Made by a program: the position numbers and the translations under genes. A DNA stretch of 64,000 nt from Thermophilibacter gallinarum (GTDB lineage Bacteria; Actinomycetota; Coriobacteriia; Coriobacteriales; Atopobiaceae): positions 1-64,000 of the forward strand of contig NZ_JADCJZ010000001.1 in the NCBI RefSeq assembly GCF_014982725.1, read 5' to 3'. Positions within the stretch are counted from its first letter, which is position 1. The number at the start of each line of letters is the position of its first letter. Below are positions 1 through 8,492 of this stretch, one piece after another. Under the pieces are notes generated by a model. It had not been told where the DNA came from, searched no databases, and saw only the letters and a list, made by a program, of their open reading frames with translations.

Positions 1-2921
1 TCCCCGTCGGTCACGGCGCAGGCCGTGTCGGTGGTGCCGCCGCGGGTCACGGAGTCGTCGGCGGAGACGGGGTACTGGCCGTCAACCTGGTAGTAGTACT
101 CGACCGTGTACTTGGTGTCGGTGTTGGGTGTTAGATCAACCCTGACTTCCGAACCACCGGGGACGTTGTCGAGCTCCCAGCTCTTACCAGCGCCGTCCGA
201 CGTGTCCTTTGCAGAAAACTCGGCGTCCCCGGTCGTAGCCCCTGCCTGCGGAGCGGTGATTTTCGCCGTATAACCGTCGGGAACATTCACGCCAAGCAGG
301 AAGTCGGCACAGTCACGCTCCTCATAGACGTAATCGACCGTGTAGCTCAGGCCATCCTCTGTAGGCGTGAAAATAATGTCCTCGGTCCGGTCGCCCCATT
401 TCGAAGGCTCGATATTCCCATCGACACTGATCTGCTCGCCATTCTTATACACGACAATCGTGATGGTCGAACCGTCGAACTTAACCTGCGTGTAGCGAGC
501 CTGGAACGTTCCGCCCTCGTAGATATTCGAATCGTTCTTCTGAGGCGTCAGCGTCTTGCCGTCGTTCGATAGCTTGACGTTGTACTGAGCAGCGTTGCTC
601 TCGGTAATCTTGACGTTACCGACATACCAACCGTCGAAGGCATAACCCTTCTGGGGGTCTCCTGCAGTTGAACCCTGGGCCGTACCCGACTCGGGGTCAA
701 GAGACTCGCTGGGACGAGTCACAGAACCGCCTTTGGTTGCACTGTAGGTGTACGTCACCTCGGTTACGTACTTTGCGTAGAACGTAACATCTGCCTGAAG
801 GTTCTTGAAGTCGGCAGCGGTCGCCTTATCCGACATCTCGCCGGTTTCGCGGTTGTAGCTCTTATACCAACCGTCAAAGGTGAACGTAACTCCACCATAT
901 TCCTTGGTCTCCGACATATCGGGGACCTGGACATCCTTGCCGATTTCCACGAGCTGGCTTCCCAGGCCACCATCCACAAGCTGGATGCCCGACTGACCAG
1001 GGTCCTTTACATAAAATGCTGCGTTCACGTACTTGGTATCGTGAAGAACAAGGCGTCCATCAACATGCCAGTCATGTGTATTCGTAAGATACACAACCTG
1101 ACCGTTTTCGCCGTCCCACTTATGACTGTTGTTGGAGCCGGCAGCCACAATCGCCTTATCCCAGACGATGCTGAACGTGCCGTCCGCACCGGTTCCCTCG
1201 GTATCGAACTTATACGTTTTGCCGTTGACGGTAATCGTCTTGTCCTTATAGTAATCGCCGGCATCTTCAATCATCGAACTAAGACCCGCGGAAATGATCG
1301 TACCGTTAAGCTCTGCGCTTGCTCGAGGAGCGATAATCACGCCCTCGCCGCCATAGAGCCAGTCGCCAGCCTGATACGCTGCGCCCTCTCCGGGAGTAAC
1401 CCCCGGATACACGAGATAGAAGTACGCCTTCTGCCTCACGTCCCCACTCGTGTTGCGGCGGACGGTGATCCTCACGCTGCCGCTGAGGCCACTTGCGGTA
1501 CGCGCCGTAATGGTGGCGGTGCCGCCGAACCCCTTGCCAGTGACCCTTCCGCTCTGGTCAACGGTAGCAACTGAGGTATCGCTCGAAGACCACGTCACCT
1601 TCTCGTTGGCGTCGGACGGCGTGAGGGTCGCATGAGCCTGGGTGGAATCTCCGGAGGTGATCGTGTCCTTTTCGATGGTCACTTCGATACCGGTAGCAGC
1701 AACAGGCTCAGCAACGACCTCGAAGTAGGTGTACTCGTAATTGTTACCAGTCCAGGCGCCGCTATAGCCAAAACGAACAGTAATCTCAGCACCGACTCTT
1801 ACGCCGTCATTAATAGTCAGTGTCGCACGGGCATCCTCGCCCTCTTGGTAGCCATCCCAAGTCCACCGACCTTCGCTGCCGATACTCGTATTCGACAGCC
1901 TGCCGTATTGAGTTCCATCCGAAATCGACCACTTCGCTCTGTCGCTCTTGTAGTCTTCGGTAATCGTCACGCTCGAGCCGGCGGTAACCTCGTAGGGATC
2001 CCACTCGGTTCCGCTACCGTCCAGAATGCCATTACCCGTGGCGGCCATCAGCGAAATGCTGTTGTCGACGCTCTGGACCGAGTTGGGCGTGGTCTCGGGA
2101 GCGGTCTCTTCATCCTCGACGGTCGTTTCGTCGGTGACGGTGGTGTCGGTCTCGGTCGTCTCCTCCTCGACCGGGGTCTCCGCCTCGGGGACGGCCTCGG
2201 TGGTGACCTTGATCGTGGTGCCGTCGGTCACGTTGGCGGCGGCGAGGGTGTACACGCCGCTGTCGTTGGCGGCGACGTCGGACTCGGCGCTGTCGGAAGT
2301 CACGGCCTTGACGGAGGCAATCTGCTGCCCGTCATCGGGAGTAACCGTGAACTTGAAGTCCTGGGTGGTCTCGACCTTGGCGGTCTTGTCAGCCGTGTCG
2401 GCGGTGACGTTCTTCTCGCCGTCCTGGTTGTAGGTCAGCGTGGCGCCGGTCACGTCGAACTTGAGGGTTGCCGTGGTGTCCTCGGTCTCGGGAGAGGACT
2501 GCTCGTCGGCGGTGGAGTTGCTCGTCTCCTTGGACGGCTCGGTCGTCTCGACCGGCTTGGTCTCCTCGGCCTTCTCGACGGGCTCGGTCTTCTCGGCCGG
2601 CTCGTCCTTCTGCTCCGTCGGCTCCTCGGGGGTGGCGGGCTCGGTCGGCTCCGCGGGCTCCTCCGCCTCCTTGGGCTCAGAAACCGGGGGGGTGTCCTTT
2701 TGCTCGTCGGTCGACTCGGACGGCTCGGTCTCCTCGGCCGGCTTGTCCAGAACGATCTCCTCGCGACCGCTCTCGCCGTCGCCGACGATGACGTCAGCGA
2801 GCGCCTGGATGTTGGAGGACTGCAGCACGAGGACGACGCTCAGGAAGACCGCGAGCACGGCCTTCCACTTCTTCATCGCCTCGCGACGCTTCAGGTTCCT
2901 GCCCTCGCGTCCCTCACTCAT
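1..2921 (-). CDS. large cell-surface protein with Ig-like and InlB-type repeats (3' end outside window)
   Basis: 973 codons are visible; the C-terminus lies beyond the window edge. The start ATG follows the ribosome binding site GAGGTGG. Residues 16-43 form a signal peptide (KK, then a hydrophobic stretch ending in ALA). Residues about 45-145 are a Glu/Pro/Thr/Ser-rich low-complexity stalk with many EPTEP-like units. A Big_2-type bacterial Ig domain lies near 405-488 (typical ATGI...VTWSSSDTSVATV pattern), InlB B-repeat-like units with FDGWY and VTFYAKYV motifs near 670-714 and again about 721-811, and a MucBP-like YTVEYYYQVDG segment near 932. Such proteins are exported and displayed on Gram-positive cells as adhesins. 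A C-terminal sorting signal would be expected but cannot be seen; the class B sortase at 15628-16671 is a possible but unproven partner. The exact ligand is unknown. Confidence 0.85.
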   Translation of the reverse strand, partial: MSEGREGRNLKRREAMKKWKAVLAVFLSVVLVLQSSNIQALADVIVGDGESGREEIVLDKPAEETEPSESTDEQKDTPPVSEPKEAEEPAEPTEPATPEEPTEQKDEPAEKTEPVEKAEETKPVETTEPSKETSNSTADEQSSPETEDTTATLKFDVTGATLTYNQDGEKNVTADTADKTAKVETTQDFKFTVTPDDGQQIASVKAVTSDSAESDVAANDSGVYTLAAANVTDGTTIKVTTEAVPEAETPVEEETTETDTTVTDETTVEDEETAPETTPNSVQSVDNSISLMAATGNGILDGSGTEWDPYEVTAGSSVTITEDYKSDRAKWSISDGTQYGRLSNTSIGSEGRWTWDGYQEGEDARATLTINDGVRVGAEITVRFGYSGAWTGNNYEYTYFEVVAEPVAATGIEVTIEKDTITSGDSTQAHATLTPSDANEKVTWSSSDTSVATVDQSGRVTGKGFGGTATITARTASGLSGSVRITVRRNTSGDVRQKAYFYLVYPGVTPGEGAAYQAGDWLYGGEGVIIAPRASAELNGTIISAGLSSMIEDAGDYYKDKTITVNGKTYKFDTEGTGADGTFSIVWDKAIVAAGSNNSHKWDGENGQVVYLTNTHDWHVDGRLVLHDTKYVNAAFYVKDPGQSGIQLVDGGLGSQLVEIGKDVQVPDMSETKEYGGVTFTFDGWYKSYNRETGEMSDKATAADFKNLQADVTFYAKYVTEVTYTYSATKGGSVTRPSESLDPESGTAQGSTAGDPQKGYAFDGWYVGNVKITESNAAQYNVKLSNDGKTLTPQKNDSNIYEGGTFQARYTQVKFDGSTITIVVYKNGEQISVDGNIEPSKWGDRTEDIIFTPTEDGLSYTVDYVYEERDCADFLLGVNVPDGYTAKITAPQAGATTGDAEFSAKDTSDGAGKSWELDNVPGGSEVRVDLTPNTDTKYTVEYYYQVDGQYPVSADDSVTRGGTTDTACAVTDG

Positions 2922-3468
2922 ACAAACCACCTCTTCAGTGCCGGGGCGCCTCCCGAAGACGCCCATTTGCTTGTGCATCCGCTCTAGAGGCAGCTGTCCC
3001 TAGGCTAGATACTCGAGACGTTAGCACACATTACGCGGCGCTCGCTGGCTCATTTTATGGCCTGTGCTGCTAGGTTTAACGTTAACATTGTGTCTGACGA
3101 TATCTATTTTTATGTTGCAGCAATTTGACAGTTTTTTATCACTTTGCATTCACCTGCGCATTTTTCGAACAAATGCTCTCTCTAGCCGGACTTGAGAGTT
3201 TCGTTAACACATTTTGTTGCCGCGAGTTCAGGTTTCCAAACCGCCCCATTATTCTCTTGGCTGAACTAATGGGTGATGCCCAGAGGCCAGATTTTGTGGG
3301 TGAGCGGCTTTCAGAAAGCACATGTTGGGGAGACGAGCCCTTCTGAGGGGCGGCGTTGGCACTTGCGGTAGGCGAGTTGGGTCGAAAAAATCTCCGGTTC
3401 TGCCGATTTTTTCTCGCTGGGCGGGAGCGCATCTATATTTGTACGCGTTGGCGTGCGGGAAGTTGGCG

Positions 3469-3537
3469 CTCGTGAATTCACGAGAGGCGGGTTTTGGGCG
3501 GAAACGGTGCCCGGAACGGCGCTCGTGAATTCACGAG
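3469..3537. repeat. pair of 16-bp perfect palindromes CTCGTGAATTCACGAG
   Basis: Two identical perfect palindromes sit at 3469-3484 and 3522-3537, 53 bp apart start to start. The same palindrome occurs as a pair again at 24639 and 24691, 52 bp apart. The filler between the copies differs, so the palindromes and their spacing are what is shared. Confidence 0.9.
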
Positions 3538-3600
3538 CTTGGGTTTCTGTCGGCGGGGCGGCGCTCGGGCGAGCGTGGGGCGGACGGCGGACCCCTCCCC

Positions 3601-3606
3601 TATAAT
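3601..3606 (+). promoter_or_regulatory. candidate -10 box TATAAT for the filament operon
   Basis: A perfect TATAAT lies 30 bp before the GTG start of the lipoprotein gene. No good -35 hexamer is seen at the right distance in the GC-rich sequence upstream, so this is a tentative promoter call. Confidence 0.4.
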
Positions 3607-3635
3607 GGCGTCATTGGCCGAAACAGGAGGCTGCC

Positions 3636-4568
3636 GTGCGTTTCCCCCGGAAAAGAGGTGTCGCCGCCATCGCGCTGACCTGCGCGCTCTCGCTGGCGGC
3701 ATGCTCCGGGGGGTCGTCGGGTAGCGCGGGCGGGTTCGACCCCGGCACCACGAGCGGCCCGGCGTGGACGATGCCCACCGCCGCGCTCCTCTCGCCCTTC
3801 TCGGCGGACGCCGTCTCCGCGGCCGAGCCGGTGGTGGACCTCTCCCATGCCTCGGAGGGCTACGTCGCGGCGTCGGCCACCTCCGACGCCCGCCTCAAGC
3901 TGCAGGTGGTCTGCGGGGAGATGAGCTACAACTACGACCTGCCCTCGGACGGCTCGCCGATCGTGGTGCCCCTCAACATGGGCGACGGCGCCTACCGCGT
4001 GCGCGTGATGCAGAACACGAGCGGCAACAACTACGTGGAGGTCTACTCCGTGGGTGCGGACGTGGAGCTGGAGAGCGAGTTCGCGCCGTACCTGCGGCCC
4101 AATCTCTTCTGCGACTACGACGACTCGAGCGCGGCCGTGGCCAAGGCGCGCGAGCTCGCCGCGGGCGCCGAGAACGAGGGCGACGTGATGCGCGACGTCT
4201 GCATCTGGGTCGCCAGCAACATCACCTACGACTACGACAAGGCCGCCGAGCTCTCGGGCACGAGCGGCTACGTGCCCAGCCCGGACGAGACGCTCGCCTC
4301 GGGAACGGGCATCTGCTTTGACTACGCGTCCCTCTCCGCGGCGATGCTGCGGAGCCTGGGGATCCCGTGCAAGGTGGTCACCGGCTACGTGTCGCCGGAC
4401 GGGGTCTATCACGCGTGGAACCTGGTCTACATTAATGGGAGCTGGACGAGCGTCGAGTTCTCCGTGCGCGAGGGCGAGTGGTCGCGCGTGGACCTCACGT
4501 TCGCCGCGGCCGGCGCCGGGGACACAGTGGGCGACGGCACGTCGTACACCGACCGGTACGTCTACTAA
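3636..4568 (+). CDS. lipoprotein with transglutaminase-like domain
   Basis: 310 residues. A GTG start was chosen because an AGGAGG ribosome binding site sits just upstream. The N-terminus is a lipoprotein signal peptide with lipobox LAAC (Cys near residue 22), so the protein should be anchored to the outer face of the membrane. The C-terminal half carries a transglutaminase/papain-like core: GICFDYA with the candidate nucleophile C227, HAW with H259, and an acidic residue at E274 where Asp is usual. Such domains can be proteases, peptidoglycan hydrolases or cross-linkers; the substrate is unknown. The gene is the first of a tightly packed run (9 bp gap to the PilC-like gene), which suggests a role in filament assembly or in processing surface material. 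Membership in the operon is inferred from spacing. Confidence 0.75.
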   Translation: MRFPRKRGVAAIALTCALSLAACSGGSSGSAGGFDPGTTSGPAWTMPTAALLSPFSADAVSAAEPVVDLSHASEGYVAASATSDARLKLQVVCGEMSYNYDLPSDGSPIVVPLNMGDGAYRVRVMQNTSGNNYVEVYSVGADVELESEFAPYLRPNLFCDYDDSSAAVAKARELAAGAENEGDVMRDVCIWVASNITYDYDKAAELSGTSGYVPSPDETLASGTGICFDYASLSAAMLRSLGIPCKVVTGYVSPDGVYHAWNLVYINGSWTSVEFSVREGEWSRVDLTFAAAGAGDTVGDGTSYTDRYVY

Positions 4569-4577
4569 GGAGCGGGG

Positions 4578-5669
4578 ATGAGCGAGAGCCTGAAGAGCCC
4601 GACGGGGCGCGAGGGACGCGGGGCGGGGACGCTGCCGGCGAGCGAGGTCGCGGCGTTCTGCGAGGGCCTGGCGGCCATGCTCGCGGCAGGGATCCAGCTC
4701 GACGAGGGGCTGGGGCTTCTCGGCGAGGGCGCCGCGGGCACGCCGATCGCGCCGGTGTGCGACGAGCTGTACGGGAGCGTCGCCGGCGGCGAGGCACTGT
4801 CGGCCGCGATGGCGGCGGGCGGGCGCTTCCCGGCGCACGCCGTGTCCACGCTGGCGGCGGCCGAGCGCGCCGGGCGCACCGAGCGGGCGCTGCGCGGGCT
4901 GGCGGGCTACTACGCCGAGGAGGCCCGCGTCATGGAGAAGCTCCGCACGGCCGTGGGCTACCCCGCCGCGCTGCTGTGCGTGATGAGCGTGGTGCTGGTC
5001 TTCACCGTGGCCGTCATCCTGCCGGTCTTCATCGGCGTCTACGAGGACATGGCCGGCTCGCTCACGGCGGGCTCGGGCCTGGCGGTGAGCGCGTCGATCG
5101 CCGTGGGCTGGGTCGCGCTGGTCGTGGTGGTTCTCGCGACGGCCGCCGCGCTCGTCGGCGTGGCCGCGAGCAGGAGCGTCCGTGGACAGGCGGCGATCGT
5201 GCGCCTGCTGGAGCGGCTGCCGCTCACGAGTGACGCCATGCGCCAGCTCGCGCTGTCGCGCTTCCTGGGGACGCTCTCCACCTGCCTGGCCGCCGGATCC
5301 AACGAGGACGCCGCGATGGAGGAGGCGCTTCGCACCGTGGAGAGCGAGGGGCTGCGCTCCGAGCTGGAGCCCGTGCTCGCCGCCATGACCGACGTGAGCC
5401 GCGGGCTGGGGCTCGCGCAGGCGATCGCGGAGAGCGAGGTGCTCGAGCCCACGCAGGCGCGCATGCTCTCCATCGGCTCGCGCGCCGGGTCGACCGACGC
5501 CGTGCTCGAGCGGCTCTCCGAGGCGTGCTTCGATGACGCCGTCGCGCGCGTGGACCGCGTCATCGACGCGACCGAGCCCGCGCTGGCGGCGTTTCTCACC
5601 GTGGCCGTGGGCGCGACGCTCGTCTCGGTGATGCTTCCCCTCATCGGCATCATGGGGTCGGTGGGCTAG
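4578..5669 (+). CDS. type II secretion/type IV pilus inner-membrane platform protein (GspF/PilC family)
   Basis: 363 residues, start ATG behind AAGGAG. The protein shows the two-repeat organisation of GspF/PilC: a cytoplasmic helical segment with the pattern FCEGLAAMLAAGIQLDEGL (residues about 29-47), transmembrane helices near 130-160 and 170-200, a second cytoplasmic repeat starting at about 225 (LSRFLGTLSTCLAAGSNEDAA), and a final membrane helix at about 335-360. In known systems this platform couples the cytoplasmic ATPase to pilin extraction and polymerisation. It is directly followed, without a gap, by four small one-pass membrane proteins and a PilT-type ATPase, so it is probably the platform of this local machine. 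The family call is firm; the type of filament is not known. Confidence 0.88.
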   Translation: MSESLKSPTGREGRGAGTLPASEVAAFCEGLAAMLAAGIQLDEGLGLLGEGAAGTPIAPVCDELYGSVAGGEALSAAMAAGGRFPAHAVSTLAAAERAGRTERALRGLAGYYAEEARVMEKLRTAVGYPAALLCVMSVVLVFTVAVILPVFIGVYEDMAGSLTAGSGLAVSASIAVGWVALVVVVLATAAALVGVAASRSVRGQAAIVRLLERLPLTSDAMRQLALSRFLGTLSTCLAAGSNEDAAMEEALRTVESEGLRSELEPVLAAMTDVSRGLGLAQAIAESEVLEPTQARMLSIGSRAGSTDAVLERLSEACFDDAVARVDRVIDATEPALAAFLTVAVGATLVSVMLPLIGIMGSVG

Positions 5670-5984
5670 GTGGGCGCCCGCAGGGACAGACGCGAACGGC
5701 GCAGGTGGCCGTGGGTGCTGGCAGCGGTTGCCGTCGCGGGCGCGCTGGTGGCCGCGGCGGGGCCCGCGGTCGCGGGCGCCCTGCGCGAGCAGGGGGCGGC
5801 GAGCGTGCGCGACGCCGTCCTGCGCGCGGCGGCGCAGTGCTGCGCCATCGAGGGCTCCTACCCCCACACGCTGCGCCACCTGGAGCAGCACTACGGGCTC
5901 ACGGTCAACCATGACGACTACGTGGTCATCTACGAGGCGTACGCGTCCAACGTCACGCCGAGCGTGGTGGTGACGCCGCGATGA
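5670..5984 (+). CDS. small one-pass membrane protein of filament operon (pilin-like)
   Basis: 104 residues. The GTG start follows the stop codon of the PilC-like gene immediately, and the last bases overlap the next start (ATGA), so translation is probably coupled. An Arg-rich cytoplasmic N-terminus (GARRDRRERRRWPW) precedes one membrane helix (residues 15-38) and a small soluble domain with a CC pair and the sequence EGSYPHTLRHLEQHYG, followed by YVVIYEAY. This topology and position match minor pseudopilin-like subunits, but there is no canonical prepilin cleavage site with Glu at +5. I do not recognise a named family. Confidence 0.65.
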   Translation: MGARRDRRERRRWPWVLAAVAVAGALVAAAGPAVAGALREQGAASVRDAVLRAAAQCCAIEGSYPHTLRHLEQHYGLTVNHDDYVVIYEAYASNVTPSVVVTPR

Positions 5985-6511
5985 GCGCGCGCATGGACCA
6001 GCTGCTCGACGCCATCGGCGAGGCGCGCGCGGCGCGCGGCGCCGAGCGCGGCGGGCGCTCGACCCACGTCTTCGCCGTGGCGCTTCTCGCCCTGTTCCTC
6101 CTGGCGCTGCTGGGCAGCGTCGCCTTTGGCACGCAGGTCTACCAGCGCCTCAACGAGCGCTCCGTCGGCGCGGCGGGCGCGCGCTCGCCGCTCGGAGTGA
6201 TCGTGAACGCCGCGCGGGCGACCGACGCCCCCGGCTCCGTGGAGCGCGGCGAGGGGCCCGAGGGCGACGCACTCGTGCTCGTGGAGCGACTGGAGACCGG
6301 CACATACGAGACGCGCTTCTTCCTGTGCGACGGCTGGCTCGTGGAGCAGTATGCCGTCGCGGGCGCACCCTACGAGACCGACGGGGCGACGTGGCTCGCC
6401 GAGGCCGGGTCCTTCTCGCTTGAGCTGGACGACGGGATGCTGACGGTGAGCTGCGACGCGGGGACCGCGCGGGCGGCGCTCCGCTCCCAGGTCGAGGGGG
6501 TGGCGTCATGA
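5981..6511 (+). CDS. DUF4860-type membrane protein of filament operon
   Basis: 176 residues with a 4-bp ATGA overlap on both sides. A charged cytoplasmic N-terminus is followed by one membrane helix (residues about 29-50, ALLALFLLALLGSVAFG) and an extracytoplasmic domain with beta-rich segments (ALVLVERLETGTYETRFFLCDGWLVEQY). The pattern resembles DUF4860, a family seen in Firmicutes and Coriobacteriia next to PilC and PilT genes. Function is unknown; the position suggests a structural or pseudopilin-like subunit. The DUF assignment is from memory of the family pattern and should be checked by HMM search. Confidence 0.6.
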   Translation: MSARMDQLLDAIGEARAARGAERGGRSTHVFAVALLALFLLALLGSVAFGTQVYQRLNERSVGAAGARSPLGVIVNAARATDAPGSVERGEGPEGDALVLVERLETGTYETRFFLCDGWLVEQYAVAGAPYETDGATWLAEAGSFSLELDDGMLTVSCDAGTARAALRSQVEGVAS

Positions 6512-6888
6512 GCGGGCGCGAGGCGATGCGCCCGGCGGCGCCCTGGCGCGGGACGGCCTTCCTCGTGGAGGCGTGCCTGCTGCTCGCCGTGGTCGCGGGC
6601 TGCGTGGCGGTGTTCGCCGCGCTCTTCTCGCGGGCGGGCCTCGAGGGGGCGCGGGCCGAGGAGCTCACGCGCGCCGTGGTGGCCGCGCGCGACGCGGCCG
6701 AGGTCTTTGCCGCCGAGGGGGAGGACGCCGCCGGCGAGCGCGAGGTCGGGGCGCTGAGCGTGCGCGTCGACGTCACGGGCGACGACGAAGTCGCGGGGCT
6801 GCTGCGCGCCGTCATCACCGTGAGCGACGCCGAGGGCGCCGAGGTCTACCGGCTGGAGACCGCGCGTGCGGGAGGTGGTGCGTCATGA
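6508..6888 (+). CDS. pseudopilin-like one-pass membrane protein
   Basis: 126 residues, overlapping both neighbours by 4 bp. After a short basic leader (MSGREAMRPAAPWRG) comes a hydrophobic helix containing a Glu near its start (TAFLVEACLLLAVVAGC), as in type IV pilins, where a Gly precedes the cut and a Glu follows at +5; here the Glu is at about +6. The rest is a small soluble domain rich in Glu/Ala that ends with a beta-strand-like segment. It may be a minor pilin. No prepilin peptidase gene is in the window. Confidence 0.6.
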   Translation: MSGREAMRPAAPWRGTAFLVEACLLLAVVAGCVAVFAALFSRAGLEGARAEELTRAVVAARDAAEVFAAEGEDAAGEREVGALSVRVDVTGDDEVAGLLRAVITVSDAEGAEVYRLETARAGGGAS

Positions 6889-7367
6889 GCCGGGCCCGCG
6901 GGGCGCAGGCCTCGGGCGGCGGGGTCCGCATGGGCCCGGTCAGCCTGTTCGCACTGGTTGTGGCGCTGTGCCTTGCCGTCATGGCCGTGCTCGCCGTGAC
7001 GACGGCGCGCGCCAGCATGGCGCTCGCGGAGCGGCAGGCGGCCTTCACCGCCGACGACTACGCCAACGAGGCCGTGGGGCAGGAGCTCCTCGCGCGCGTG
7101 CGCGCCGTCGCCGACGAGGGCGGCGCGGACGGGGTGGGGGCGCGGCTGGACGACCTTCTCGTCGCCTGCTCCGCCGAGGGCGGGCCGGCCGTGACGGCAA
7201 CCATCAACGAGGGGCAGCTCAGCGCGCACATCGAGTCCGGGAGCGGGCGCTGCCTTGACGTCGTTCTCGCCATCGGCGAGAACGGAGAGGTGAGCGTGGG
7301 GTCCTGGCGGGCGACCACGCTCTGGGACGAGGACACCGGCGACGTCCTGTGGACGGGCCAGAAGTGA
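6885..7367 (+). CDS. pilin-like one-pass membrane protein
   Basis: 160 residues. The start at 6885 was chosen over an upstream in-frame start because it gives the same 4-bp ATGA overlap as the other genes of the operon. A Gly-rich leader is followed by a membrane helix (MGPVSLFALVVALCLAVMAV, about residues 16-40) and a helical stretch (ASMALAERQAAFTADDYANE), a layout typical of pilin N-terminal helices, then a small domain ending in WTGQK. No Glu is seen at +5 after the candidate Gly. The gene ends 11 bp before the ATPase start, so both are probably co-translated from one message. Confidence 0.6.
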   Translation: MSRARGAQASGGGVRMGPVSLFALVVALCLAVMAVLAVTTARASMALAERQAAFTADDYANEAVGQELLARVRAVADEGGADGVGARLDDLLVACSAEGGPAVTATINEGQLSAHIESGSGRCLDVVLAIGENGEVSVGSWRATTLWDEDTGDVLWTGQK

Positions 7368-7378
7368 CGGGAGGCATC

Positions 7379-8452
7379 ATGGATCTGACGGGCTTTCTCA
7401 AGGAGATGGTCGACGAGCGGGCGTCCGACGTGTTCTTCATCGCCGGCCTCCCCGTGACGTACCGCGCGGCCGGGCGGCAGGTCCGCCTGGGCGACGAGCC
7501 GCTCATGCCGGCCGACACCGAGGCCGCCGTGCGCGCGATCCTCTCGGCCGCGGGGCGCCGGACCGACTGGATCGAGGAGCAGGGCAACCACGACCTGGAC
7601 TTCTCGTTTGCCCTGCCCGGCGTGGGCCGCTTCCGCGCGAACGTGTTCCGCCAGCGCGGCTCGGTCTCCGCCGTAGTGCGCGTGATCCCCTTCGGGCTGC
7701 CCAACCCCGGGGAGTTCGGCATCCCCGAGGAGGTGCTGCGCACCGCCGAGCTGCAGAAGGGCCTCGTGCTCGTGACCGGTCCGGCGGGCGCCGGCAAGTC
7801 CACCACGCTGGCGTGCATCGTCGACCGCATGAACCACGGGCGCTCCGGCCACGTGATCACGATGGAGGACCCCATCGAGTTCGTGCACCGGCACGGGACG
7901 TGCATCGTCACGCAGCGCGAGGTTCCGACCGACGTGGCCACCTACGACGAGGCGCTGCGCTCCGCGATGCGCGAGGCGCCCGACGTCATCCTGCTCGGCG
8001 AGATGCGCGACGCCGAGACGATCTCCACCGCCGTGACCGCGGCCGAGACCGCGCAGCTCATCTTCTCCACGCTGCACACGACGGGCGCGGCGGGCACCGT
8101 GGACCGCATCGTGGACGCGTTCCCCGCGAGCCAGCAGCGGCAGATCCGCCTGCAGCTGGCCATGGTGCTGCAGGCCATCGTGAGCCAGCAGCTCGTGCCG
8201 ACGGTCGACGGCGGCGTGACGCCCGCCTGGGAGATCATGGTGAGCACGCCCGCGATCCGCAACCTCATCCGCGAGGAGAAGACGCACCAGATCGACTCAG
8301 CGATCGCGGCGCGCGGGGACCTGGGCATGCGGACGATGGACCAGAGCCTGTTCGCGCTCGTGGAGTCCGGGCGCGTGGCGCGCGACGTCGCGCTGCAGTA
8401 CGCGGTGCACCAGGAGGCGCTCGAGCGGCGCCTGACGGCGGCGGGCCTCTAG
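7379..8452 (+). CDS. pilT: PilT/PilU-type hexameric ATPase
   Basis: 357 residues; the ATG at 7379 has a GGGAGG ribosome binding site, better than an in-frame start inside the preceding gene. The protein has the N-terminal PAS-like region (ASDVFFIAGLPVTYRAAG), Walker A GPAGAGKST with K140, the Asp/His-box region (HVITMEDPIEFVH), Walker B (DVILLGEMRDAETI) and the C-terminal AIRNLIREEKTHQI motif usual for retraction ATPases. In known pili PilT drives disassembly, while PilB drives assembly. Here it is the only ATPase of the operon, so it may power both directions or PilB lies elsewhere. The family call is strong; the filament type is inferred from the neighbours. Confidence 0.9.
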   Translation: MDLTGFLKEMVDERASDVFFIAGLPVTYRAAGRQVRLGDEPLMPADTEAAVRAILSAAGRRTDWIEEQGNHDLDFSFALPGVGRFRANVFRQRGSVSAVVRVIPFGLPNPGEFGIPEEVLRTAELQKGLVLVTGPAGAGKSTTLACIVDRMNHGRSGHVITMEDPIEFVHRHGTCIVTQREVPTDVATYDEALRSAMREAPDVILLGEMRDAETISTAVTAAETAQLIFSTLHTTGAAGTVDRIVDAFPASQQRQIRLQLAMVLQAIVSQQLVPTVDGGVTPAWEIMVSTPAIRNLIREEKTHQIDSAIAARGDLGMRTMDQSLFALVESGRVARDVALQYAVHQEALERRLTAAGL

Positions 8453-8460
8453 GCAACGGC

Positions 8461-8491
8461 ACGGGGCGGGGAGCCTGGCTCCCCGCCCCGT
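8461..8491. terminator. bidirectional hairpin terminator
   Basis: A 13-bp perfect GC stem (ACGGGGCGGGGAG with its complement) lies between the convergent pilT and ribbon-helix-helix genes. There is no long U tract, so it may work in both directions as a strong stem. Confidence 0.7.
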
Positions 8492-8492
8492 C

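Larger units (their letters stand above)
2922..3635. other. 714-bp gene-free gap, AT-richer than surroundings
   Basis: This gap separates the divergent surface-protein gene and the type IV filament operon. It holds the leader of the surface-protein gene, including a hairpin at about 2943-2964 (on the minus strand a UUCG-type loop closed by a GGGCG/CGCCC stem), a relatively AT-rich stretch at 3020-3270, and the first pair of CTCGTGAATTCACGAG palindromes. No protein family was recognised in the short reading frames. No known riboswitch consensus could be fitted to the leader. Confidence 0.6.

Noticed and set aside
1632-2987. Long plus-strand reading frame opposite the surface-protein gene
   Set aside because: It is an antisense frame with Gly/Leu/Val-rich nonsense composition; the minus strand has signal peptide, Ig and InlB-type domains.
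2930-3010. Cyclic-di-GMP or other riboswitch in the leader of the surface-protein gene
   Set aside because: A UUCG-type hairpin is present, but the conserved nucleotides of the known aptamers could not be matched.
3600-5912. 770-codon minus-strand frame
   Set aside because: Arg/His/Ala-rich composition typical of an antisense frame in high-GC DNA; the plus strand has recognised genes with ribosome binding sites.
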